Under the pieces are notes generated by a model that saw only the letters and a list, made by a program, of their open reading frames with translations, did no database searches and was not told the origin of the DNA. Shown here piece by piece: positions 36,000-43,568 of a stretch of DNA of 64,000 bases (position 1 is the stretch's first letter; every line of letters starts with the position of its first letter). The position numbers and the translations under genes were made by a program. Source of the stretch: Terriglobia bacterium. Lineage in GTDB: Bacteria; Acidobacteriota; Terriglobia; Bryobacterales; Bryobacteraceae. The stretch lies in the NCBI GenBank assembly GCA_020073445.1, contig JAIQFE010000006.1, positions 124,001-188,000 on the forward strand. The letters run 5' to 3'.

Positions 36000-37736
36000 T
36001 TAGCGAAGCTGGATGTTATGGGTCTGGAGGATGGTCCCCGTGGCCAAGCCGAAGGTCGCGATGGCCTTGCCCAGATCCGCTTCTGCGCGCCGTTCCTGGC
36101 TGCGCGCTGTGATCATGTCCGTTTGCCGCTGCTGAACCAGGAACAGAGTCGATGTACCGGCGCGGAATTGGCGCTGCTCGCTTTGATACTGCTCCTCGGC
36201 CGACTCGCGGGCCACCCGCGACGACTCCAGCCGCGCTTTCGCCGAATCCACCGATTGCATGGCGTTGCGGACGCTCGCCTCGATGGTTTGTTCCGTCTGC
36301 AGGCGCTGATTGCGGATCCGCCGCGTTTCCGCCAGCGAGTTGTTGAGGTTGGCCTCAGCCGTGCGATTACGCAACGGCAGCGAAATCCGCAGTTGGACTT
36401 GAGTCGTTGGGAAATTGCTATTGAAAAGGTTGCTGAGCGACTGTCCGTAGCCTCCCACCAGCAGCGGGGGCAGGCCCGCAGTAGTTCCTCCGCCTGTGGT
36501 CTGCAGCGGTGGCAATCCCGCCAGCACGGAGAGTTGATTGATTTGATCGGTCAGGGCTGTCAGCCCGGACGTGAACGGATTCGGACCGGCCGGCAGCTGG
36601 ATTCCCGCCAGTCCGGCATTGGTGTGCGTCGCGACCAGATCCACTTGAGGCTTGGTCTGTTCGCGGTAGAACCGGTTGTCAGTCTCATTGATCTCGCGGT
36701 TGATTTGCACCTGCGCGAGCTCGGGCCGATTGTCGAGCCCTTCCCGGACGGCATCCTGCAAAGGTGTGACCGGTGGTGAAACATTGACCGGTGTAATCGG
36801 AATCAGGGCGCTGGACCAGATGGGGTCGGTCCGATCCGGCAGGATCAGCGTCTTCAAGGCGTTCTCAGCGGCGGTCAACGCTTCCTGCGCGCTGAAGGCG
36901 TTCTCTTCGAACGTCGCTAGCTGCCGCTGTGCGGCGACCACGTCGATCGGCGCAAGCAATCCCTGTTCCTGCTGCCGGCGATTGCTTTCGTCCTGGTCGC
37001 GGCCCAGTCGGACCGCTTCGAGTTGCACTTCCAGATTCCCGTACGCATACGCCAGCTCCCAATATGCCTGCTCGGTCTGCGTGACGATCTGCATCACGCG
37101 CTGCCGAAACTGCTCATCGGTCAGGTAGACGTTTTTCTTCGCGGCTTCCAGCCGGTGGCGATTATCGTCATAGTGCAGATTGCGCCACAGGGGCTGCGTG
37201 AACGAAAAATTCAGAGACGTCGGATACTGCGGGTTGAGCTGCGCAAATGAATTGTTCGTGGTCGTCCGCGACGAAGAAAGGTCGAATTGATAGCTGCCGC
37301 CGAGCCACGGCAGGCTCCCGGAGAGTTGGGGGTCGGCGATGCCGTTGCGGCTGGTCACCGCGCCGGTAGCCGATCCGCCCAGTGTAGAGGCGACCGGCGT
37401 GACCGTTTTCTGGTAGGACGCGGTGCCCCCGACCTTCGGATCGAAGTAGCCTTTCGCCCCCAAGACACTGTTGATCGCCTTATCCCGGTCGATGCGCGAC
37501 CCATCGATATCTTTGTTATTGGCCAGCGCCATCGCCAGCGCGTCCTGCAGTGTGAGCTCCTTATCGGTCGTCACGCCGATACGCGGCCGCAGCACGAACT
37601 GCCGGACCGGAGGAACGCGGGTGACCGCCTGATCGGCGTCAGCCGGCGGTTGCTTCGCACCTTGCTGCTGGGCACCCTGCTGCTGACCAAGAGCGATAAG
37701 AGATGTCAAAGACCACAAAAGAAACTGCCCGCGCAT
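36000..37736 (-). CDS. TolC-family outer-membrane efflux protein
   Basis: Outer-membrane channel of the efflux operon, 578 residues. Signal peptide up to ~17, followed by a glutamine-rich stretch. Two TolC repeats can be traced: each starts with an amphipathic helix pattern (LTLQDALAMALANNKDI; later PVTPLQDAVREGLDNRPELAQVQI) and ends in long helices with regular Gln/Arg/Ala content. A proline- and glycine-rich insert lies between the barrel strands (~390-450). Its ATG overlaps the stop of the RND pump gene by one base (TAATG). The last gene of tetR-adaptor-pump-TolC. Confidence 0.9.
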   Translation of the reverse strand: MRGQFLLWSLTSLIALGQQQGAQQQGAKQPPADADQAVTRVPPVRQFVLRPRIGVTTDKELTLQDALAMALANNKDIDGSRIDRDKAINSVLGAKGYFDPKVGGTASYQKTVTPVASTLGGSATGAVTSRNGIADPQLSGSLPWLGGSYQFDLSSSRTTTNNSFAQLNPQYPTSLNFSFTQPLWRNLHYDDNRHRLEAAKKNVYLTDEQFRQRVMQIVTQTEQAYWELAYAYGNLEVQLEAVRLGRDQDESNRRQQEQGLLAPIDVVAAQRQLATFEENAFSAQEALTAAENALKTLILPDRTDPIWSSALIPITPVNVSPPVTPLQDAVREGLDNRPELAQVQINREINETDNRFYREQTKPQVDLVATHTNAGLAGIQLPAGPNPFTSGLTALTDQINQLSVLAGLPPLQTTGGGTTAGLPPLLVGGYGQSLSNLFNSNFPTTQVQLRISLPLRNRTAEANLNNSLAETRRIRNQRLQTEQTIEASVRNAMQSVDSAKARLESSRVARESAEEQYQSEQRQFRAGTSTLFLVQQRQTDMITARSQERRAEADLGKAIATFGLATGTILQTHNIQLR

Positions 37737-40700
37737 TAAGCCTCGCCACCTTTTCTTTGAAACACAGCCCGGGCGCCGGCTCCCGCTTGGTGTAGCAGTT
37801 CTCCGAAACCCGACATCCTGCGGCCGATCGCACGCGCGATTCGCGATTGCTTGGCATCTTCAAACAGGGAATAGAACACTGGGACCGCCAGCAGCGTCAG
37901 CAGCAGGCACAACGATTGGCCGCCCACCACCAGCACGCCGATCGACCGGTTGCTGGCCGATCCGACTTTGTCCGAGATCACCACCGGCAACATGCCGGCC
38001 ACCAGCGCCATGGTGGTCATCAGAATCGGCCGGAGCCGATCGCGATTAGCCTGCATGATCGCTGCATGAAGCTCCATGCCGGAATCGCGCAAGCTGTTCG
38101 TATGGGCGATCTGCAGAATCGCGTTCTTCTTTACGATACCGAACAGGAGCAGCAGCCCCAGACCCGAAAAGATGTTGACGGTCTGGCCCGCGATCAAAAG
38201 CGAAAGTATTCCGAAGGGCACGGCCAGGGGCAGCGTCAGCAGAATCGTGAACGGATGCAGGAAGGATTCGAACTGCGCGGCCAGCACCATGTACATGAAG
38301 ATGAGTGTCAGCGACACGGCCACGATGAAGTAATACGCTGTGCGAGCCAGCTCTTTGCTTTGGCCGACGCCCACGCTGGCGTATCCCGGATCCATATGCA
38401 GATCCTTGGTGAATTCGTCCAGCTTGGCCAAAATATCGGCCTGCGATCCGCCCGGCAGCAGGTTGCAGCTGATGGTCACCTGGCGCTGCCGGTCGAGACG
38501 ATCGATGCTCGAGGGCGCGGTTCCAGGCTTGATGCGAACCACTTGATCCAGGCTCACCGGACCGCCTTTGTTCGAGGAGACTGCCAGCAACGTCAGCGCA
38601 TTGGTGCTGGTGCGGAACTCCTGCGCGGCGCGCAGCCGCACATCGTATTGTTCGCCGCCCGAAGGAAAGCTCGATACCACCTGGCCCGCGATCATCGTGT
38701 TCAAGGCGGTGGCGATATCGGATACGCGGACGCCCAGATCGGCCGCACGCTGGCGGTCGATTTCGACGCGCAGTTCGGGCTTGCCATAGACCAGGGACGT
38801 ATCCGCGTCCACCACGTTAGGCAAAGTCTTGAGGCGAGCCAGCAGCTGCTGCGAATATTGCGAGAGCTTGTCGAGATCCGGACCGCTGATGGCGTACTGC
38901 ACGTCACCCGTTCCGCTCCAGCTCTGCACGCCAACGCTGGTGCGCAGGTCAGGCGGATAATTCTTGAAGACGTCGCGCGTCTTGATCATCATCTCCTGCT
39001 GCGATTCCTTGCGCTGATCCTTGGGCGTCAGCTTGACGTAAATCGTCCCGGAATTAGCGGCGCGATCCGAGCCGCCGCCGACCGTCGTCAGCGTGGCCAG
39101 CACGTGCGGCAGGCCGCGAATGTCGCGGGCGATTCGTTCCATCACGTTGGTGGTGGCCGCCAGCGACGTTCCTTCCGGAGTCCGGATCGTAACCAGGTAT
39201 TCGGAGCGGTCATCCACCGGCGTGAAGCTTTTCCCAACCACTTTGAACAGCGGCACAATGCTGAACATCACCAGTATGCTGACGGTGACCATGGTCTTAC
39301 GGTGCTCCATGGCCCAGGTCAGGCACTTGGTGTAATAACGGTCCAGGAAACGGAAGAGCCACGAATCCTTAGAGGCCTGCTTATGATCGCCCGCGCTCTT
39401 GGGAGCCTTCAGGAAGCGGGAGCTCAGCATGGGCGTCAGTGTGAACGACACCAGCAGCGAGACCGCAATCGCGAAGGACGCCGTAAGCCCGAAGGACGCC
39501 ATGAAGCGTCCCACGATGCCGCCCATGAATCCGATGGGCAGAAAGACCGCCAACAGGGACAAGGTGGTGGCCATCACCGCCAGCCCGATCTCCTTGGTGC
39601 CTTCCACGGCCGCCATCATCGGGCTCATGCCTTTTTCTTCGATGAAGCGGTAGATGTTTTCGAGCACGATGATCGCGTCGTCGATCACGATGCCGACCAT
39701 CAGCGTCAGCGCCAGCATGCTGATCTGGTTCAGCGTGAAGTTCATGGCTGCCATCAGCGTGAACGTGGAAATGATGGAGACCGGAATCGCCACGGCCGCG
39801 ATCAGCGTCGTCCGGATGTTCGCCAGGAACAGGAAAATGACGGCGGCGGCCAGAAGACTTCCTTCAATCAGGTGAGATTGGATCGCGTCGATGGCGGCCT
39901 TGATGAAGATCGCCTGATCGTTCACGATCTCGATGTGAATGTCTTTCGGGAGCGTTTGCTGCAGCTCCTTCATCCGGTCTTTGACTAAGTCCGCCGTGGC
40001 CACCGCGTTCGTTCCGGATTGCTTCGAAACGATCAAGGTCACGGACGGTTCACCGTTCAGGCGGGAGGAAGTGGTCGCTTCTTCCTGGCTGTCCTCGGCG
40101 TGACCGATGTCGCGCAGCTTCACGGGATAAGGCCCGCGCGTCGCTACAGCGATTTCATTGAACTGCGCCGGATCCGCGAGGCGTCCGAGCGTCCGCACGG
40201 TAAGCTCGCTCGCGCCCTGAGTGACGCTGCCGGCCGGCAATTCCAGATTCTGCTGCCGCAGCGCGTTGGCCACGTCGGTGATCGAAAGCCCGTAGGCGCG
40301 CATGCGTTCCGGATCCACCCACACGCGGATCTCGCGTTTCAGGCCGCCCACCAGACGGATCTCGCCGACGCCCTTGACGTTCTCCAGCCGCTGCTTGACC
40401 TGCTTGTCTGCGATCTCGGTTACCTCGCGCAGGGGCCGCGTGCCGGAAACCACCATTTGCATGATGGGCGTTGCGTCGGGATCGAACTTCTGAATCACCG
40501 GCGATTCGGCTGTTTCCGGCAGATCCGGCAAAGTTGTCGCGACCTTGTCCCGGATTTCTTGGGCTCCCACGTCGCCGTTCTTGTCGAGCGAGAAGCTGAC
40601 GACGACGGTCGAGAGTCCCTGGACCGATGTAGAGCGCACGTCATCGATATCGCTGATCGTATTGACCGCGTCCTCAATGCGCTTGGTGATATCCGTCTCG

Positions 40701-40879
40701 ATTTCTTCCGCGGTAGCGCCGGGATTGACCACCGTGATGGACACCGTCGGCACGTCCACTTTGGGCGTGAGATCCACGCCTAGCGAGAAGTAGGAGAAGC
40801 CTCCCACCACGACCAGGGCGAGAATCAGCATGGTCGCGAAGACCGGACGTCGGACGCACAACGCTGCGAGTTTATGCAT
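37736..40879 (-). CDS. RND efflux pump, HAE1 family inner-membrane transporter
   Basis: Proton-driven drug exporter of the AcrB/MexB superfamily, 1047 residues, 12 membrane helices. The N-terminus VRRPVFATMLILALVVVGGFSY is the first helix. The proton-relay aspartates lie in helix 4: VGIVIDDAIIVLENIYR. The conserved GGIVGRFMASFGLTASFAIAVS and the second-half APLAVPFGILSLLI-type helices are present, along with two large periplasmic loops with PN/PC subdomains. Substrates cannot be predicted; the single pump subunit implies a homotrimer. It sits three bases after the adaptor gene and overlaps the TolC gene by one base. Confidence 0.95.
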   Translation of the reverse strand: MHKLAALCVRRPVFATMLILALVVVGGFSYFSLGVDLTPKVDVPTVSITVVNPGATAEEIETDITKRIEDAVNTISDIDDVRSTSVQGLSTVVVSFSLDKNGDVGAQEIRDKVATTLPDLPETAESPVIQKFDPDATPIMQMVVSGTRPLREVTEIADKQVKQRLENVKGVGEIRLVGGLKREIRVWVDPERMRAYGLSITDVANALRQQNLELPAGSVTQGASELTVRTLGRLADPAQFNEIAVATRGPYPVKLRDIGHAEDSQEEATTSSRLNGEPSVTLIVSKQSGTNAVATADLVKDRMKELQQTLPKDIHIEIVNDQAIFIKAAIDAIQSHLIEGSLLAAAVIFLFLANIRTTLIAAVAIPVSIISTFTLMAAMNFTLNQISMLALTLMVGIVIDDAIIVLENIYRFIEEKGMSPMMAAVEGTKEIGLAVMATTLSLLAVFLPIGFMGGIVGRFMASFGLTASFAIAVSLLVSFTLTPMLSSRFLKAPKSAGDHKQASKDSWLFRFLDRYYTKCLTWAMEHRKTMVTVSILVMFSIVPLFKVVGKSFTPVDDRSEYLVTIRTPEGTSLAATTNVMERIARDIRGLPHVLATLTTVGGGSDRAANSGTIYVKLTPKDQRKESQQEMMIKTRDVFKNYPPDLRTSVGVQSWSGTGDVQYAISGPDLDKLSQYSQQLLARLKTLPNVVDADTSLVYGKPELRVEIDRQRAADLGVRVSDIATALNTMIAGQVVSSFPSGGEQYDVRLRAAQEFRTSTNALTLLAVSSNKGGPVSLDQVVRIKPGTAPSSIDRLDRQRQVTISCNLLPGGSQADILAKLDEFTKDLHMDPGYASVGVGQSKELARTAYYFIVAVSLTLIFMYMVLAAQFESFLHPFTILLTLPLAVPFGILSLLIAGQTVNIFSGLGLLLLFGIVKKNAILQIAHTNSLRDSGMELHAAIMQANRDRLRPILMTTMALVAGMLPVVISDKVGSASNRSIGVLVVGGQSLCLLLTLLAVPVFYSLFEDAKQSRIARAIGRRMSGFGELLHQAGAGARAVFQRKGGEA

Positions 40880-40882
40880 GTC

Positions 40883-42190
40883 TTAGGCTCCTGTCGCCGG
40901 CGCTCCAGCCATCCTCACGGACTGGCCGTCGTACAAATCCTGCAAATGATCGGTGGCCACCACGGCGTCGGCCGGAATGCCCGTGAGAATCCGCACTTGG
41001 TCGCCCTCCCGCTCGCCCAGCTGCACAACCGCCAGACGGGCCTTGCCATCGCGAATCAAGAACACCTGCGACGAGTTGGTGGTCGCGTCGGTAATCAGCG
41101 CGCTGGAAGGTACAAAGATTCCTTGCGTGCTCCCCGGCAGCACGATGCGAGCCGTCGCGAACATGCCGGGCCGGAGCGCTACATCGGCATTGGCGAAAGT
41201 GACTTCCACGATGAACGTGCGGGAATTCGGATCCACAGCCGGATTGATTGCGGTAACCGAGCCTTGAAATACCCGTCCCGCGTAGCCGGTGACGCTCGCG
41301 CCCACGCTTAGTCCGCGCTTCATCTGCTGCGCGTAGAGCTCCGGCACCTGCAACTCGAGCTTGATGGGAGTGACCCGCAAAATAGTCGCGATCTTCGAAC
41401 TGGTGGACACGTATTCGCCCGGCGTCACCGCTCGTGCACTGACGTATCCGGCGAACGGCGCGCGGACCTGGGTATCGGCCAGAACCTTTTCCGCCATGGC
41501 TAACTGGGCGCGAGTGCCAAGCTGGCCGGCTTCCTGGGTTGCCACTCCTTGATAGTTCTGGCGAGCTGCATTCAGAGCGGCTTCGTACTGTTGCCGGCTT
41601 GCGTTGACTTGCGCGTCAGCCGTCTCCACCTGAGTGTGGGCTTTATCGAAAGCGCTGCGGGAAACGTCGCCGCTGTTCACCAGGTTCTCGTAGCGCTTCG
41701 CGTCGGCTTGCGCGAGTCTCTGTTGCGCGACCGCCGACTCATAGGCCGCCTTCGCGGAAAGAACTTCGGGAACGGTGCTGGGATCGAACGTCTGGTTCTG
41801 TCCCAATCCGATCTTGGATTGCGCCTGGCGAACCGAAGCTTCGGCCTGCTGCTGCGCGGCGCGAGCCTGGTCTAACCGCAACTGGGCATCGCGGGCATCC
41901 AACTTGGCTATGACTTGACCTTGCTGCACGAAGTCGCCGACATCCACCAGCGTGGCGACGATGATGCCGGCCTCATTAGGGGCGACATCGGAGGTGTCGT
42001 GAGCGACAAAGCTGCCCGTGGCTTGCACGGTGGCCGATACTTCGCGCGTAACGGCGCGGATGGTCGAAACCGTAGGCGTCTGGACCGCCGCCTTTCCGGT
42101 GGCCTCAGCGGTGGACGTGCTGGTGTTCGAACGCTGGCAGGCAGCTAGTGCCGCTGCTAGGAAGACTATCGATAATACTTTGAATCTCAT
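40883..42190 (-). CDS. RND efflux periplasmic adaptor lipoprotein
   Basis: Membrane fusion protein linking the RND pump to TolC, 435 residues. Signal peptide with lipobox LAAC, lipidated Cys18. The lipoyl half-motifs are GIIVATLVDVGDFVQQGQVIAKLD and, after the hairpin, VRAPFAGYVSARAVTPGEYV. Between them lies a long alpha-helical hairpin of ~120 residues with high Gln/Ala content, longer than in AcrA. The beta-barrel domain follows (KLELQVPELYAQQMKRGLSV). It lies six bases after tetR and three before the pump gene. Confidence 0.93.
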   Translation of the reverse strand: MRFKVLSIVFLAAALAACQRSNTSTSTAEATGKAAVQTPTVSTIRAVTREVSATVQATGSFVAHDTSDVAPNEAGIIVATLVDVGDFVQQGQVIAKLDARDAQLRLDQARAAQQQAEASVRQAQSKIGLGQNQTFDPSTVPEVLSAKAAYESAVAQQRLAQADAKRYENLVNSGDVSRSAFDKAHTQVETADAQVNASRQQYEAALNAARQNYQGVATQEAGQLGTRAQLAMAEKVLADTQVRAPFAGYVSARAVTPGEYVSTSSKIATILRVTPIKLELQVPELYAQQMKRGLSVGASVTGYAGRVFQGSVTAINPAVDPNSRTFIVEVTFANADVALRPGMFATARIVLPGSTQGIFVPSSALITDATTNSSQVFLIRDGKARLAVVQLGEREGDQVRILTGIPADAVVATDHLQDLYDGQSVRMAGAPATGA

Positions 42191-42196
42191 GGGTTC

Positions 42197-42907
42197 TTAT
42201 GCTTTTCGCTTGCTCGTCTTTTTCGAGATCGTCTTGGAGACAGGTAAGTTGGGCCGCAGAGCTGCGATCAGCAGCTTGGCGAATTCCTCGGCGGCCTCGT
42301 TGTCCGTTCCCGGGAAAACTTTCAGGCCGAAAATGTATTTGCTGGTGGCATACTGCAACGCTGGCGAAGCCAGCAGCATCACCAGAGCGTCGGGATTGTC
42401 CTTGCGGAAGGCTCCTTCCCGTTGCCGCAGCACGACGTAGTTCCGCAGGAATTCGAACGTGCTGGAGCTCATCCGCTCATGGAACAGCCCGGGAAGGGAA
42501 TGGCCCTCCAGCCCGGCGTAGAGCATCAATCTGTGGAACGCCGTGTCCTCGCGAAAAGATTTCAGAATGTGCGCGAGCATGCAGCGGATGAATTCCAGGT
42601 CATCGCGCCGGTCCGCAATCGCCCGCATCTCGGTCAGCCATTCGTCCTTGCCGGCGGCGGCTTCGTGGGTGTCGAGAATGGCGTGATACAGATCTTCCTT
42701 GGTGGCGAAATGGCGGTAGAGAATCGCTTCGCTCACGCCGCAAGCTGCCGCGATGTCCTTGGTGCGGGTGCCGCTGAAACCGTGCTTCGAGAACAAAGCG
42801 ATTGCATGGCTTAGCAGCTGACGCCGCCGGTCGTCCGAGGACAAACGGGCTCGGGGCGCCGGAGGAGCCAATGGGGAAAGCAAGGGAACTGCAGGGGGAG
42901 TATTCAC
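42197..42907 (-). CDS. TetR/AcrR-family transcriptional regulator
   Basis: A 236-residue repressor, first gene of the efflux operon. The DNA-binding domain covers residues ~25-75 with the helix-turn-helix GTRTKDIAAACGVSEAILYR followed by HFATKEDLYHAI, a very typical TetR pattern. The C-terminal ligand-binding domain is all helical, and the protein ends in a Lys/Arg tail. The first ~20 residues are proline-rich and outside the fold. GTG 42907 lies directly beside the predicted operator and 11 bases after the predicted transcript start. It probably represses its own operon until a pump substrate binds. Confidence 0.9.
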   Translation of the reverse strand: MNTPPAVPLLSPLAPPAPRARLSSDDRRRQLLSHAIALFSKHGFSGTRTKDIAAACGVSEAILYRHFATKEDLYHAILDTHEAAAGKDEWLTEMRAIADRRDDLEFIRCMLAHILKSFREDTAFHRLMLYAGLEGHSLPGLFHERMSSSTFEFLRNYVVLRQREGAFRKDNPDALVMLLASPALQYATSKYIFGLKVFPGTDNEAAEEFAKLLIAALRPNLPVSKTISKKTSKRKA

Positions 42908-42923
42908 AAGTAAGTACTCACTT
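42908..42923. promoter_or_regulatory. Predicted TetR operator
   Basis: AAGTAAGT (42908-42915) and ACTCACTT (42916-42923) form a 16-bp inverted repeat with one mismatch per half. It lies immediately downstream of the -10 box and covers the expected transcript start of the tetR operon, the classic position for autorepression. Confidence 0.75.
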
Positions 42924-42924
42924 A

Positions 42925-42953
42925 ATTGTACAGAGAAGACCGCGAGCCGTCAA
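42925..42953 (-). promoter_or_regulatory. Promoter of the tetR-RND efflux operon
   Basis: On the minus strand TTGACG (42953-42948), a 17-base spacer and TACAAT (42930-42925). Each box matches the sigma70 consensus in five of six bases. Transcription would start near 42918, within the operator. Confidence 0.75.
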
Positions 42954-43046
42954 CTCACCCGCTCATTCTCTTAATCGGAGTATCTCCGGGAAAAGTCACG
43001 CCGGGCAGGATTGTTCGGCGAATTGCCGCCTGGAATCGGCGAACGG

Positions 43047-43568
43047 CTAACCGTGTTCCGTGTGGTGCTGGTGGCGCGTCCGCCACAAGTCGATCAGCAG
43101 CAACACCGCCCCGATGGTAATTGCGGAATCGGCCGCATTAAAAGAGGGAAATTCGTAAGATCCGAAGAATACCTGGAGAAAATCGGTCACCGTGCCGCGG
43201 AACAGCCGGTCCCAGACGTTGCCGAAGGCGCCGCCGAAGACCAGGGCCAGTCCTACCGAAACCAGCCCGGGCGATTGCATGCCTAAACCTTGTGAGGATG
43301 CCGGCCGGGGCCTCCACAGCATCACCCCGAGGATCGCCATCACCACCAGCGATACAGCCACCAGCAGCATGCTACTCCACGCGCTGGGAGAATCCGCGAG
43401 AATGCCGAACGCCGCGCCGGGATTCTCGGTATGCACGATGTTGAAGAACCCGCCAATGACCGGCGTCACGTCCCAGGACGTGTACTGCGACCGGATATAC
43501 GTCTTGGTGAGCCGGTCGATCACTATGACCGCGGCGGCAATAGCAGCCGTCCGCAAACGCGGGTTCAT
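43047..43568 (-). CDS. lspA: Lipoprotein signal peptidase (signal peptidase II)
   Basis: Membrane aspartyl protease that cuts the signal peptide of prolipoproteins after lipid attachment. 173 residues, four helices. The catalytic aspartates are in GNVWDRLFRGTVTDF (motif with Asn-x-x-Asp) and FNAADSAITIG (motif NxAD), both intact. The N-terminal IVIDRLTKTYI and HTENPGAAFG stretches are conserved. The ATG at 43568 overlaps the ileS stop by four bases (ATGA), the same ileS-lspA order as in E. coli. A weak hairpin follows the gene; the tetR promoter lies 95 bases beyond its stop. Confidence 0.94.
   Translation of the reverse strand: MNPRLRTAAIAAAVIVIDRLTKTYIRSQYTSWDVTPVIGGFFNIVHTENPGAAFGILADSPSAWSSMLLVAVSLVVMAILGVMLWRPRPASSQGLGMQSPGLVSVGLALVFGGAFGNVWDRLFRGTVTDFLQVFFGSYEFPSFNAADSAITIGAVLLLIDLWRTRHQHHTEHG

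Noticed and set aside
37847-39988. A 713-codon open frame on the plus strand, antisense to the RND pump gene
   Set aside because: It mirrors the pump gene codon for codon, is rich in His, Gln and Arg as expected of reverse-strand GC-rich coding DNA, and shows no family motif.
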